Origin: Methylobacterium sp. B4
GTDB taxonomy: Bacteria > Pseudomonadota > Alphaproteobacteria > Rhizobiales > Beijerinckiaceae
Assembly (NCBI RefSeq): GCF_003201865.1
Contig: NZ_QJJJ01000003.1
Span: 186,001 to 250,000 of the forward strand
Length of the DNA: 64,000 nucleotides
Direction: 5' to 3'
The translations under genes were made by a program, and so were the position numbers. The notes under the pieces are model-generated. The model ran no database searches. It saw only the letters and a list, made by a program, of their open reading frames with translations, and was not told the DNA's origin. This document shows, piece after piece, positions 44,806-54,193 of the stretch (position 1 is the stretch's first letter; the number at the start of each line of letters is the position of its first letter).

Positions 44806-45306
44806 TCAGGGTCCGACGATCCGGGGGCTGAGTGCCTCGACCAGGGTCCGGGCGTTGTGGGAGGCGGTGGCCTCGTCGCCGGCCAGCGAGCGGATCGTGA
44901 GGAGGTCGCCGTCGCGCAGGACGATCGCCGTCGCGCCCGACATCGCGCCCATGCGGTAGCGGCTGATCCATCCGACCGCCGGCGCCACGGACAGGCCGGT
45001 CACGCGGCAGTCCGGATTGCGCTGCCGGCAGCGCGCTTCCAGGCGGGCGATCGGCGTCTGTCCCGAGCGCACGCGCTCTTCCGTGCCGTCGGCCTGACGG
45101 CCGAGCAGCACGTCGATCATCGGGCTGCCCTCACACTCGGTGCAGACAAGCGTCAGCCGGGCCGCCTCGGCGCGCGCCGCGTAGCGCCCCCCCAAGGCTG
45201 CCTTCGCCTCGGAGGCGACCGTGGTGAGATCGCGGGCGGCGAACCCTTCGGCGAGGGCCGACAGAGGTGCAAGGCCGAGGAGGAGGGCGAGGGCGAGTCT
45301 TCGCAT
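44806..45306 (-). CDS. Exported hypothetical protein
   Basis: A 166-residue protein with a clear signal peptide (MRRLALALLLGLAPLSALA-EG). The mature part has a C-x-x-C pair (LVCTECEGSP) and two later cysteines (CRQRNPDC), suggesting disulfides or a metal site, and a C-terminal strand-rich segment (GATAIVLRDGDLLTIRSLAG). It ends 6 bases from the ctrA terminator. The DUF3297 gene lies 41 bases upstream on the same strand. No family is recognised. Confidence 0.65.
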   Translation of the reverse strand: MRRLALALLLGLAPLSALAEGFAARDLTTVASEAKAALGGRYAARAEAARLTLVCTECEGSPMIDVLLGRQADGTEERVRSGQTPIARLEARCRQRNPDCRVTGLSVAPAVGWISRYRMGAMSGATAIVLRDGDLLTIRSLAGDEATASHNARTLVEALSPRIVGP

Positions 45307-45347
45307 GCAGAACCTTCCTTCGCGTCGCTCGAATGCCGGTCGCCGGA

Positions 45348-45599
45348 TCAGGCCTCGGCCGGCTCCTCGCGGAAATACGGCTCGACCGCGCCCTTCAGCT
45401 TCACCGTCATTGGGTTGCCGGCCCGGTCGAGGGCCTTGCCGGCGGAGAGCCGCACCCAGCCCTCGCTGACGCAGTATTCCTCGACATTCGTCTTCTCGGC
45501 CCCCTTGAAGCGCACGCCCACGCCGCGGGCGAGGGCAGCCTCGTCGTAGAAGGGGCTGTTCGGGTTCACCGAGAGGCGGTCGGGGGGCGTGTCGGACAT
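45348..45599 (-). CDS. DUF3297 family protein
   Basis: An 83-residue cytosolic protein matching the DUF3297 family almost end to end: it opens DRLSVNPNSPFYDE, then GVRFKGAEKTNVEEYCVSEG, WVRLSAGKALDRAGNP and closes with KLKGAVEPYF. It is small, highly conserved in alphaproteobacteria and of unknown function. It lies between an acetyltransferase gene (33 bases upstream) and the exported hypothetical (41 bases downstream), all on the minus strand and possibly co-transcribed. Confidence 0.85.
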   Translation of the reverse strand: MSDTPPDRLSVNPNSPFYDEAALARGVGVRFKGAEKTNVEEYCVSEGWVRLSAGKALDRAGNPMTVKLKGAVEPYFREEPAEA

Positions 45600-45632
45600 G
45601 ACTCGTGCGTTCCTGCCAAGTGTGCCGGCCGG

Positions 45633-46307
45633 TTACGGCAATCGGGCTGGAGGAGCAATGGCGGCCTCCGCCCGGGCGGCAGCGATCAGTTCCGCCACCC
45701 GTCCGCTCTGGAGCAGTGGAATCCAGCGCGCCACCGTCTCGTGGGGGAAGTCCCACCATGCGGCCTCCACCAGCGCGGCGGCGGTCGCCTCGTCGAAGCG
45801 GCGGCGCACGATCCGCGCCGGGTTGCCGGCGACGACCGCGTAGGGGGGCACGTCGCGGGTGACGACGGCGTGGGCGGCGACCACCGCGCCGTGGCCCAGC
45901 GTGACGCCCGACAGAATCAGGCAGCCCGATCCGAGCCAGACATCGTGCCCGATGACCACGTCCCCGCGCGCGGCGTGATAGTCCTGCGGCGCGTCCGCTC
46001 CCGGCCAGAGGCCGGGCATCGCGGCGAAGGGGTAGGTCGAAACCCAGTCGAGCCGGTGATCGCCGCCGAGCAGGATCTCGACCTTGTCGGCGATGGAACA
46101 ATACCGGCCGATCGTCAGCCGCCGCCCCGATTCGGGGAAGCGCACCTTCGGCCTTCCGTAAGAGTATGCGCCGATTGAGAAATTCCAGCGGCGGGCCAGC
46201 TTTTCGAGATGCAGTCGGGTCTCGTTGTGCGGGTTGCGCCCCCGCTTCAGCCGTTGCAACAGATGCCTCAACAGCGTCCCCCGCGAAGCGAGGGTGCGGG
46301 CGCGCAT
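45633..46307 (-). CDS. CatB-like hexapeptide-repeat O-acetyltransferase
   Basis: A 224-residue acyltransferase of the left-handed beta-helix (hexapeptide repeat) fold. The repeats are visible as [20 protein letters not shown], then [19 protein letters not shown] and [18 protein letters not shown], ending in the family motif [18 protein letters not shown]. The segment with [11 protein letters not shown] matches the xenobiotic/CatB group that acetylates sugars or antibiotics. The first about 45 residues are basic and unassigned, and the start (46307) is only 28 bases from the divergent maeB start, so a later start is possible. Substrate unknown; polysaccharide acetylation is plausible. Confidence 0.8.
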   Translation of the reverse strand: MRARTLASRGTLLRHLLQRLKRGRNPHNETRLHLEKLARRWNFSIGAYSYGRPKVRFPESGRRLTIGRYCSIADKVEILLGGDHRLDWVSTYPFAAMPGLWPGADAPQDYHAARGDVVIGHDVWLGSGCLILSGVTLGHGAVVAAHAVVTRDVPPYAVVAGNPARIVRRRFDEATAAALVEAAWWDFPHETVARWIPLLQSGRVAELIAAARAEAAIAPPARLP

Positions 46308-46334
46308 AAACGAGCGAGAGAGGACGGCATCGCC

Positions 46335-48668
46335 ATGGCCGACAACATGTCCGAGGATCTGAAGTCCGGGGCGCTCGTCTACCACCGATTGCCGAAACCC
46401 GGAAAGCTCGAGATCCAGGCGACCAAGCCGCTCGGCAACCAGCGCGACCTCGCCCTCGCCTACTCCCCCGGCGTCGCCGCCGCCTGCATGGCGATCCACG
46501 ACGATCCGCAGGAGGCCGCCACCCTCACCATCCGCCAGAACCTCGTCGCGGTGCTCACGAACGGCACCGCCGTGCTCGGCCTCGGCGATATCGGCCCGCT
46601 GGCCTCGAAGCCGGTGATGGAGGGCAAGGCGGTTCTCTTCAAGAAGTTCGCCGGCATCGATGTGTTCGACGTCGAGGTCAACGAGAAGGACGTCGACAAG
46701 CTCGTCGACGTGGTCTGCTCCCTGGAGCCGACCTTCGGCGGCATCAACCTCGAGGACATCAAGGCCCCCGAGTGCTTCGAGGTCGAGGAGCGCTGCCGGG
46801 AGCGGATGAACATCCCGGTCTTCCACGACGACCAGCACGGCACGGCGATCATCGTCGCGGCGGCCGTCCTCAACGCCCTGGAACTGGCCGGCAAGAACCT
46901 CTCGGACGCCAAGATCGTCACCTCGGGCGCGGGCGCGGCGGCTCTGGCCTGCCTCAACCTGCTCGTCTCTCTCGGCGCGACGCGGGAAAACATCACGGTC
47001 ACCGACATCAAGGGCGTGGTCTACAAGGGCCGACCCGAACTGATGGACCGCTGGAAGGACATCTACGCGCAGGAGACGGAGGCGCGCACGCTGGCCGAGG
47101 TGATCCCCGGCGCCGACGTGTTCATCGGGCTCTCCGCGGGCGGGGTGCTCAAGCCCGAATATCTGGAGAAGATGGCCGAGAAGCCGCTGATCATGGCGCT
47201 GGCCAACCCCTACCCCGAGATCATGCCGGATCTGGCCCAGGAGCGGCGGCCCGACGCGATGATCTGCACCGGACGCTCGGATTTCCCCAACCAGGTCAAC
47301 AACGTCCTCTGCTTCCCCTACATCTTCCGCGGTGCCCTCGATGTCGGCGCGCACGCGATCAACGAGGAGATGAAGAAGGCCGCGGTGAAGGCGATCGCGG
47401 CGCTCGCCCGCGAGGCGCCCTCGGACGTGGTGGCCCGCGCCTATGGCGGCGAGGCCCGGCCGTTCGGGCCCCACTCGCTGATCCCGAGCCCCTTCGACCC
47501 GCGCCTGATCCTGCGCATCGCCCCCGCCGTGGCCAAAGCCGCGATGGATTCCGGCGTAGCCGGGCGGCCCGTCGAGAACATCCAGGCCTACGCCGAGTCG
47601 CTCGACCGCTTCGTGCACCGCTCCGGCTTCATCATGAAGCCGATCTTCTCGAAGGCGAAGAACAACCCCAAGCGCGTCATCTACGCCGAGGGCGAGGACG
47701 AGCGGGTGCTGCGCGCCGCCCAGGCCGTGGTCGAGGACCGGGTGGCCCGGCCGATCCTGGTGGGGCGCCCGCGGGTGATCGAGACCCGCATCAAGCGCTT
47801 CGGCCTCGACCTGAAGCACGGCGAGCATTTCGACCTGATCGATCCCGAGGACGATCCCCGCTACCGGGATTACGTCTCGACCTATCTGGAGGTCGCCGGG
47901 CGGCGCGGTATCACCCCCGACCTCGCCCGCACGCTGGTGCGCACCAACACCACGGTGATCGGCGCGCTCGCCGTGCGCCGCGGCGAAGCGGACGCGCTGA
48001 TCTGCGGCCTGGAAGGCCGTTTCGAGACCCGGCTGCGGGTCATTCGCGACATCATCGGGCTCTCGCCGGAACTCCGCGACTTCGCCGGAATGAGCCTCAT
48101 CGTCACGAAGAAGGGCGCCTACTTCCTCGCCGACACCCATGTCCGCCAGAATCCGAGCGCGGAGGAGATCGCCGACGTCGCCATCGCCTGTGCGAGCCAT
48201 GTCGGCCGCTTCGGCCTCACGCCGAAGATCGCGCTTCTGAGCCACTCCGATTTCGGTCAATCGGACTCGGACTCGGCCAAGAAGATGCGCCGCGCGCTGG
48301 AGCTGATCCAGGCGCGCGCGCCCGACCTTCAGGCCGACGGCGAGATGCAGGCGGATTCGGCCCTGTCCGAACTGGTGCGCGACCGGGTGCTGCCGGGCTC
48401 CAACTGGAAGGGCGCGGCCAACATCCTCGTCTTCCCGAACCTGGATGCGGCCAACATCGCCTTCCAGTTCGCCAAGGTGCTGGCCGACGCGCTCCCGGTC
48501 GGCCCGCTGCTGATCGGCCCGGCCAAGCCGGCCCATATCCTGACGCCCTCGGTCACCGCTCGCGGCATCGTCAACGTCACCGCCGCCGCGGTGGTCGAGG
48601 CGCAGGCCGGATCGGAGACGGCCCTCGTCCCCGAGGCGGAGCCCGGCGCGGGACCGCTCTCGGAGTAG
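46335..48668 (+). CDS. maeB: NADP-dependent malic enzyme with phosphotransacetylase-like domain
   Basis: A 777-residue MaeB-type enzyme that oxidatively decarboxylates malate to pyruvate with NADP. The malic domain (about 1-430) has [23 protein letters not shown], the cofactor motif [14 protein letters not shown] and [19 protein letters not shown]. The C-terminal about 340 residues are a phosphotransacetylase-like domain ([38 protein letters not shown]), which in known MaeB proteins senses acetyl-CoA and does not make acetyl phosphate. The ATG at 46335 has GAGAGGA before it and matches MaeB N-termini; the frame continues upstream only as an overlap with the divergent gene. A strong terminator follows. 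Confidence 0.93.
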   Translation: MADNMSEDLKSGALVYHRLPKPGKLEIQATKPLGNQRDLALAYSPGVAAACMAIHDDPQEAATLTIRQNLVAVLTNGTAVLGLGDIGPLASKPVMEGKAVLFKKFAGIDVFDVEVNEKDVDKLVDVVCSLEPTFGGINLEDIKAPECFEVEERCRERMNIPVFHDDQHGTAIIVAAAVLNALELAGKNLSDAKIVTSGAGAAALACLNLLVSLGATRENITVTDIKGVVYKGRPELMDRWKDIYAQETEARTLAEVIPGADVFIGLSAGGVLKPEYLEKMAEKPLIMALANPYPEIMPDLAQERRPDAMICTGRSDFPNQVNNVLCFPYIFRGALDVGAHAINEEMKKAAVKAIAALAREAPSDVVARAYGGEARPFGPHSLIPSPFDPRLILRIAPAVAKAAMDSGVAGRPVENIQAYAESLDRFVHRSGFIMKPIFSKAKNNPKRVIYAEGEDERVLRAAQAVVEDRVARPILVGRPRVIETRIKRFGLDLKHGEHFDLIDPEDDPRYRDYVSTYLEVAGRRGITPDLARTLVRTNTTVIGALAVRRGEADALICGLEGRFETRLRVIRDIIGLSPELRDFAGMSLIVTKKGAYFLADTHVRQNPSAEEIADVAIACASHVGRFGLTPKIALLSHSDFGQSDSDSAKKMRRALELIQARAPDLQADGEMQADSALSELVRDRVLPGSNWKGAANILVFPNLDAANIAFQFAKVLADALPVGPLLIGPAKPAHILTPSVTARGIVNVTAAAVVEAQAGSETALVPEAEPGAGPLSE

Positions 48669-48686
48669 CGCGCAAAGGACGACCTT

Positions 48687-48726
48687 GGAGCCGATCCCGG
48701 CCCGGCCCACGGGCGGGATCGGCTCC
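48687..48726 (+). terminator. Strong hairpin after maeB
   Basis: Perfect 13-base arms (48687-48699 and 48714-48726) with a GC-rich 14-base loop, starting 18 bases after the maeB stop. T-rich sequence begins only about 15 bases further on, so termination may be partly Rho-dependent. Confidence 0.65.
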
Positions 48727-48849
48727 GAGCTTGGCGATAATTTTGCATTCGGCTCCACGCGTTGAACGCTCGTGGAGTCTGCAATGTGCCGTGGTGACGA
48801 TCCGACTTGCGCCGCCTTCGCCGAGCACCGGCTACGCTACCGGCGCGAG

Positions 48850-50220
48850 ATGGAGCCGGAGCGGCGCGCTTTTCTGAAGAGCGGCTTCGTTGCGAGCGGC
48901 GGCGCGGCCCTGGTCTCGGGCGGCCTGTCGCTGGTGAGCCCGGCTTTGGCGCAGACCAGCACCAGCCGGCTTAAGCAGAAGGCGCATTACCACCTGCCGG
49001 CCAATGCCGAGACGGTGCATTGGGGCTACTTTTCGAAGAGTCTCAAGCCGCAGGTCGAGATCGCCTCGGGCGACTTCGTCACCATCGAGACGCTGACCCA
49101 CCACGCCAACGACGACGCCGAGCGCATGGTCACGGGCGATCCTGGTGCCGAGAGCGTCTTCCTCTGGACGAAGGAGCGCAAGGGCGTCGCCCGCCGCGGC
49201 GCCGGGCCGGAGGATTCCAAGCTCGGTCCCGGCGGTGGGCTCGGCGTGCATATCTGCACCGGCCCGGTGGCGATCCGCGGGGCGGAGCCCGGCGACGTGC
49301 TGGAGGTGCGCATCCTCGACGTCGCGCCGCGCCCATCCGCCAACCCGAAGTTCAAGGGCCTGACCTTCGGCAGCAACGCCGCCGCGTGGTGGGGCTATCA
49401 CTACAACGACATGCTGGAAGGCAAGAAGCGCGAGGTCGTCACGATCTACGAGGTCGATGCCGGCGGCGGCCGCGATTGGGCTCGGGCGGTCTACAGCTTC
49501 CCCTGGCCGGGCGTGACCGATCCGGACGGGCGCGCGCATCCGACGATCGACTATCCGGGCCTGCCCGTCGATCACACGAAGACGACGCGCACCTACGATG
49601 TCCTGAAGGGCATCCGCGTGCCGATCCGCCCGCATTTCGGCACGATGGGCGTGGCGCCGGCGGAAGCCGAAATGGTGAACTCGATCCCGCCGAGCTATAC
49701 CGGCGGCAACATCGACAATTGGCGCATCGGCAAGGGCGCTACGATGTACTACCCCGTCGCCGTGCCCGGCGCCCTGTTCTCCGTGGGCGATCCCCATGCG
49801 AGCCAGGGCGATTCGGAGTTGTGCGGCACGGCCATCGAGTGCTCGCTCACCGGCACCTTCCAGTTCATCCTGCACAAGCGGGCGGACCTTGCAGGCACCT
49901 CGCTCGAAGCGCTCGATTTCCCGATGATCGAGACGAGCGAGGATTGGGTGCTCTCGGGCTTCAGCTACCCGAACTACCTCAAGGATCTCGGCGCGGACGC
50001 GCAGAACGCGATCTTTCAGAAGTCGTCGATCGACCTCGCCATGCGCGACGCCTTCCGCAAGATGCGCCAGTTCCTGATGCACACCCAGGGGCTGACCGAG
50101 GACGAGGCGATCTCGCTGATGTCGGTCGCCGTCGATTTCGGCATCACCCAGGTCGTCGACGGCAATTGGGGCGTCCACGCCATCGTGAAGAAGTCGATCT
50201 TTGCGGAGCGCCCCGTGTGA
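48850..50220 (+). CDS. Exported acetamidase/formamidase family protein
   Basis: A 456-residue protein of the FmdA/AmdA acetamidase-formamidase family, which hydrolyses short amides (formamide to formate and ammonia). Family segments include the early VHWGYFS, the TLTHHANDD box, GVHICTGPVAIRGAEPGDVL, IPIRPHFGTMGVAP-type PHFG motif, and GDPHASQGDSELCGTAIEC. Unusually it begins with a twin-arginine-like signal (EPERRAFLKSGFVASGGAAL, ending SPALA-QT), so the enzyme should act in the periplasm, unlike the cytoplasmic formamidases best known. I start at 48850 because the Tat signal begins there; starts at 48772 or 48784 are possible. It is transcribed alone. Confidence 0.85.
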   Translation: MEPERRAFLKSGFVASGGAALVSGGLSLVSPALAQTSTSRLKQKAHYHLPANAETVHWGYFSKSLKPQVEIASGDFVTIETLTHHANDDAERMVTGDPGAESVFLWTKERKGVARRGAGPEDSKLGPGGGLGVHICTGPVAIRGAEPGDVLEVRILDVAPRPSANPKFKGLTFGSNAAAWWGYHYNDMLEGKKREVVTIYEVDAGGGRDWARAVYSFPWPGVTDPDGRAHPTIDYPGLPVDHTKTTRTYDVLKGIRVPIRPHFGTMGVAPAEAEMVNSIPPSYTGGNIDNWRIGKGATMYYPVAVPGALFSVGDPHASQGDSELCGTAIECSLTGTFQFILHKRADLAGTSLEALDFPMIETSEDWVLSGFSYPNYLKDLGADAQNAIFQKSSIDLAMRDAFRKMRQFLMHTQGLTEDEAISLMSVAVDFGITQVVDGNWGVHAIVKKSIFAERPV

Positions 50221-50337
50221 TCCGTCGTTGCGAGGCGAAGCGCACGCAATCCAATGCCTGTCCTTTTTCGGAAAAGTCGCGGTCGGGATCGCGTCGCTGA
50301 GGCGCGAGGACGGCGGCTCTCGAAAGAACATCATGAA

Positions 50338-50370
50338 AAAGCCCCGCCCGCCGAGGGCGGGCGGGGCTTT
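50338..50370 (-). terminator. Terminator of the aldehyde oxidoreductase operon
   Basis: Perfect 15-base arms with a 3-base loop, lying 17 bases past the end of the molybdopterin subunit gene. On the minus strand it ends in TTTTT, a classical Rho-independent terminator. On the plus strand it ends in TTT and may also close the acetamidase transcript. Confidence 0.88.
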
Positions 50371-50386
50371 CAGGGGCGCGTGAGCG

Positions 50387-52648
50387 TCAGCCCTCGGTCA
50401 CGATCTTGTCGGGGGTGATCGGCAGGTGGCGGATGCGCTTGCCGGTCGCGTGGAAGACCGCATTCGAGATCGCGGCGGCCACGCCGACGATGCCGATCTC
50501 GCCCAGACCCTTCACGCCGAGCGGGTTCGCCTTGTCCTCCTCGTCCACGAAGATCACGTCGATGTCGTGGATGTCGGCGTGGACCGGCACGTGATACTCG
50601 CCCAGATTGTGGTTCATGAACCGGCCGATGCGGTGGTCGAGCATCGATTCCTCGTGCAGGGCCGAGCCGATGCCCATGACGACGCCGCCGAGGATCTGGC
50701 TGCGGGCGGTCTTCGGGTTGAGGATCTTGCCCGCCGCGATGGCCGAGACCACGCGGGTGCAGCGCACGACTCCGAGTTCCTCGTCGATCTTCACCTCCAC
50801 GAAGATCGCCGAATGGGTGTAGGCCTCGTATTGTTTGGCGAAGTCCTTGTCGGGAGCCGCCTCCCCTGTCGCCCCCAACTTCTCCGTGCCCGTGGCCTTC
50901 AGGATTTCACTGAGCGCGACGCTCTTGGCGGGATCGCCCGCAACCTCGATGCGACCGCCCGTGAACACCACGCGCTCGAAATCGACGTTGGCGAGCGGTG
51001 AGTTGTCCATGCCGCGGGCCAGCTTGAAGGCCTGCTCGGCGATGTCGCGGCACGCCTTCATCACGGCGGTGCCAGACGAGGCCGCCGTCCACGAGCCGCC
51101 CGCCACCGGCGCCTGGGCGAGGTTCGTGTCGCCGAGCTTGGTCGTGACGTGGTCGAGCGGCAGGCCCAGCGTGTCGGCGGCGATCTGGGTCAGGATCGTG
51201 TAGGTACCGGTGCCGATGTCGCCCGTCTGGTTGCCGACCTCGAGCCGGCCGTCCGCGGTGAGCACGGCATGCGCGCTCGATTGCATCATCATCGATTCCC
51301 AGATGCCGGTCGCCATGCCCCAGCCGACGAGTTCGCGGCCCTCGCGCATGGAGCGGGGCTGCGGATTGCGCCGGCTCCAGCCGAAGCGCTCGGCGCCCTC
51401 CTGGAAGCACGCCTTGAGCGCCTTGGAGCCGAACGGCTTCTCCTCGGTCGGGTCGCTCTCGGTGTAGTTCGTCAGGCGAAGCTGAATCGGGTCCTGGCCG
51501 GTGGCGTAGGCCAGTTCGTCCATCGCCGTTTCGATGGCGTAGACGCCGGTCACGGCGCCGGGCGCGCGCATGTCGCCGGGCGTCGGGGTGTCGAGCTTGG
51601 CGAGGCTGTAGGTGAGTTTGACGTTGTCGCAGTCGTAGAGCACGCCCGACCAGTTGACGACGACCTCCTGATAATCCTCGTAGGCCGAGGTGCCCTGCAC
51701 CGCATCGTGCTTGAGCGCGGTGAGCTTGCCCGAGCGGTCGGCGCCGAGCGACACGGTCTGGAGCGCCTCCGAACGGTAGGTGAAGGACCACATCTGATCA
51801 CGGGTCAGCGTCACCCGCACCGAACGGCCGAGATCACGCGCCGCCAGCATCGCCAGGAAGAGCTGGTACTGCGGTCGCAGCCCCGAGCCGAAGCCGCCGC
51901 CGAGATAGGGGTTCAGCACCCGCACCTGCTCCGGCTTCAGGTCGAAGGCGCTGGCGATGTAGTCGTGGGTGTTCGAGACGCCCTGGATCTTGTCGTAGAC
52001 CGTGTAGGTGCCGTCCTTCTCGACCACCACGGTGGAGGCGTGCGGCTCCATCGGGTTGTGGTGCTCGTCGGCCATCCGGTACTGGCCGTTGACGCGGATC
52101 TCGGCCGCGTCGAAGGCCGTTTCGGCGTCTCCCCACGGCTCCGGCGGCGGCTTGATGCCAGCCCGCTTCATCGGCGGATCGTAGGCCTCCGGCACCTGCG
52201 CCGAGAGTTCGGTGCGCGGGGCGACCACCCCGTAATCGACCCGCACCAGGGAGGCGGCGTAGCGCGCCGTCTCGAAATCCTCGGCAACGACGAGGGCCAC
52301 CGGCTGGCCGGAAAACACGATGCGGTTCGTCGCCAGCGCCTGGAACGGCGCGCCGGGAGGCGCCACCGCGTCCTGGTAATCCTCCGGCTTGTCGGAGGTG
52401 GCCGGGCGGTTCTCGTGGGTGATGACCTTGATGACCCCGGGCACCGCCTCCGCGGCGGAGGCGTCGATGCCCCGGATGCTGCCCTTGGCGACGGCGCTCG
52501 ACACGACCACGCCGTAGGCGAGGTCGGGGGCGGCGAACTCGCCGGCATATTTGGCAAGGCCGGTGACCTTGGCCGGGCCATCGACGCGGCTGATGGCGCT
52601 GCCGACGAACCGGTCGCGGCCGGCCGCCGGGCTGAACTGGACGGTCAT
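50387..52648 (-). CDS. paoC: Aldehyde oxidoreductase molybdenum cofactor subunit, PaoC-like
   Basis: A 753-residue xanthine dehydrogenase-family catalytic subunit. N-terminal domain with GSAISRVDGPAKVTGLAKYA; the molybdopterin-binding part has NPMEPHAS, NPYLGGGFGSGL, DMRAPGAVTGVYAIETAMDE (the PG.. segment typical of aldehyde oxidases) and QTGDIGTGTYTI; the catalytic glutamate is E717 in GVKGLGEIGIVG. It closely resembles PaoC/YagR. The enzyme would oxidise aldehydes to acids with water as oxygen donor. Last of a three-gene operon, 10 bases after paoB; the PaoD maturation factor is not in the window. Confidence 0.92.
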   Translation of the reverse strand: MTVQFSPAAGRDRFVGSAISRVDGPAKVTGLAKYAGEFAAPDLAYGVVVSSAVAKGSIRGIDASAAEAVPGVIKVITHENRPATSDKPEDYQDAVAPPGAPFQALATNRIVFSGQPVALVVAEDFETARYAASLVRVDYGVVAPRTELSAQVPEAYDPPMKRAGIKPPPEPWGDAETAFDAAEIRVNGQYRMADEHHNPMEPHASTVVVEKDGTYTVYDKIQGVSNTHDYIASAFDLKPEQVRVLNPYLGGGFGSGLRPQYQLFLAMLAARDLGRSVRVTLTRDQMWSFTYRSEALQTVSLGADRSGKLTALKHDAVQGTSAYEDYQEVVVNWSGVLYDCDNVKLTYSLAKLDTPTPGDMRAPGAVTGVYAIETAMDELAYATGQDPIQLRLTNYTESDPTEEKPFGSKALKACFQEGAERFGWSRRNPQPRSMREGRELVGWGMATGIWESMMMQSSAHAVLTADGRLEVGNQTGDIGTGTYTILTQIAADTLGLPLDHVTTKLGDTNLAQAPVAGGSWTAASSGTAVMKACRDIAEQAFKLARGMDNSPLANVDFERVVFTGGRIEVAGDPAKSVALSEILKATGTEKLGATGEAAPDKDFAKQYEAYTHSAIFVEVKIDEELGVVRCTRVVSAIAAGKILNPKTARSQILGGVVMGIGSALHEESMLDHRIGRFMNHNLGEYHVPVHADIHDIDVIFVDEEDKANPLGVKGLGEIGIVGVAAAISNAVFHATGKRIRHLPITPDKIVTEG

Positions 52649-52658
52649 GGACGGCTCC

Positions 52659-53672
52659 TTACTGGATACGCTTGTCGGACTGGGACTGGGGCGTGCCGGC
52701 GGCGGCCTGCTCCAGTCCGCGGACGATGGCGCGGCGCGCCAGCTCGATCTTGAAGCCGTTGGTGGATTGCGGCTTGGCCTCGCGCAGGATGAGGTCGGCG
52801 GCGGCCTTGAAGGTCTCGCGGGTGGCCGGCTTGCCTTGCAGCAGCGCCTCGGCCTGCGTGTTGCGCCAGGGCTTGTGGGCGACGCCGCCCAGCGCGAGGC
52901 GCGCCGTGCGGATGGTCTGCCCGTCGAGTTCGAGCGCGGCGGCGACCGAGACCAGCGCGAAGGCATAGGAGAGCCGGTCGCGCAGCTTGAGGTAGGTGTG
53001 GTGCCCGGCAAAGCCCTTGGCCGGAAGGTCGATGGCGACGATGATCTCGCCGGCCGCCAGATTCGTATCCCGCGAGGGCTCGTCGCCGGGCAAGCGGTGG
53101 AACTCGGCGAACGGGATCGCCCGGTCGCCTTGCGGCCCGCTGACCTGCACGACCGCCTCCAGCGCCGCCAGCGCCACGCACATGTCGGAGGGATGCGTAG
53201 CGATGCAGTGTCCGCTCGTCCCCAGAATCGCGTGGATGCGGTTCACGCCGCCGATCGCCGAGCAGCCGGAGCCTGGCTCGCGCTTGTTGCAGGGCGTGGC
53301 CGTATCGTAGAAGTAGTAGCAGCGGGTGCGCTGCAACAGATTGCCGCCGGTGGAGGCCGCGTTGCGAAGCTGCGCCGAGGCCCCGGCCAGGATCGCGTCG
53401 GCCAGCAGCGGGTAGCGCTCGCGGATGCGAGCATCGTAGGCCAGCGTGGCGTTGGTCACGAGGGCGCCGATACGAAGGCCCCCGTCGCGCTCCTCGATCT
53501 CGGCCAGCGGCAGGCGGGTGATGTCGATGAGCTTACCCGGCCGCTCGACATCGTACTTCATCAGGTCGATGAGATTGGTGCCGCCGGCGATGAAGCGGGC
53601 CGCCGGGTCGCTGCCCAGCGCCTGCACCGCCTCCGCCACCGTGCTGGGGCGAACGTAATCGAAGCGGTTCAT
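52659..53672 (-). CDS. paoB: Aldehyde oxidoreductase FAD subunit, PaoB-like
   Basis: A 337-residue FAD-binding subunit. The flavin motifs are FIAGGTNLIDLM (27-38) and NAASTGGNLLQR (104-115). Between them and the next strand lies an insertion with C118, C128 and C137 (TRCYYFYDTATPCNKREPGSGC split over 22 residues) and a further cysteine at 156, which in E. coli PaoB holds an extra 4Fe-4S cluster missing from most xanthine dehydrogenases. The ATG overlaps the stop of the 2Fe-2S subunit gene (ATGA). It would pass electrons from the 2Fe-2S clusters to the final acceptor. Confidence 0.92.
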   Translation of the reverse strand: MNRFDYVRPSTVAEAVQALGSDPAARFIAGGTNLIDLMKYDVERPGKLIDITRLPLAEIEERDGGLRIGALVTNATLAYDARIRERYPLLADAILAGASAQLRNAASTGGNLLQRTRCYYFYDTATPCNKREPGSGCSAIGGVNRIHAILGTSGHCIATHPSDMCVALAALEAVVQVSGPQGDRAIPFAEFHRLPGDEPSRDTNLAAGEIIVAIDLPAKGFAGHHTYLKLRDRLSYAFALVSVAAALELDGQTIRTARLALGGVAHKPWRNTQAEALLQGKPATRETFKAAADLILREAKPQSTNGFKIELARRAIVRGLEQAAAGTPQSQSDKRIQ

Positions 53673-54193
53673 CGGGCGTCTCCCTGGTGCATCACCTCTT
53701 CGATGGCATCGACGATGTTGGTGTAGGCGCCGCAGCGGCAGATGTTGCCGCTCATCGCCTCGCGGATCTCGTCGCGCGTCTTGGCGTACCCCTCGTTCAT
53801 CAGGCCGACCGAGGAGCAGAGCTGGCCCGGGGTGCAGTAGCCGCACTGGAAGGCGTCGTGCTCGACGAAGGCTTCCTGGATCGGGTGGAGGCTGTTCTTG
53901 CCCTCGCGCTGCGTGAGCCCGGCCAGACCCTCGACGGTGGTGATCTCGGCGCCGTCCTTCATCACGGCGAGCGTGAGGCAGGAATTGATGCGGGTGCCGT
54001 TCACGAGCACGGTGCAGGCGCCGCACTGGCCGTGGTCGCAGCCCTTCTTGGTGCCGGTGAGGTCGAGACGCTCGCGCAGAAGGTCGAGCAGCGTCGTCCA
54101 GGGGGCGACCTGAAGCTCACGCCGCTCGCCGTTGATGGTCAGCGTGATGCCGATTGTCCCGACCGCGCCGGGCGAACCGCTGTCGATGAGCAT
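53669..54193 (-). CDS. paoA: Aldehyde oxidoreductase 2Fe-2S subunit, PaoA-like
   Basis: A 174-residue subunit with two 2Fe-2S clusters: plant-ferredoxin type C52, C57, C60, C72 (GCDHGQCGAC) and the helical type C117, C120, C152, C154 (QCGYCTPGQ, ICRCGAY). The start at 54193 is chosen because TLTINGERRELQV is the usual beginning; upstream frame is Arg-rich shadow. E. coli PaoA has a Tat signal, but none is seen here, so the enzyme is probably cytoplasmic. First gene of the operon, with an EcfG-type promoter 127 bases upstream. Confidence 0.93.
   Translation of the reverse strand: MLIDSGSPGAVGTIGITLTINGERRELQVAPWTTLLDLLRERLDLTGTKKGCDHGQCGACTVLVNGTRINSCLTLAVMKDGAEITTVEGLAGLTQREGKNSLHPIQEAFVEHDAFQCGYCTPGQLCSSVGLMNEGYAKTRDEIREAMSGNICRCGAYTNIVDAIEEVMHQGDAR

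Noticed and set aside
45633..48758. A 1041-codon open frame on the minus strand covering maeB
   Set aside because: It is a shadow of maeB; only its last 225 codons, the acetyltransferase, have a protein-like sequence and family motifs.
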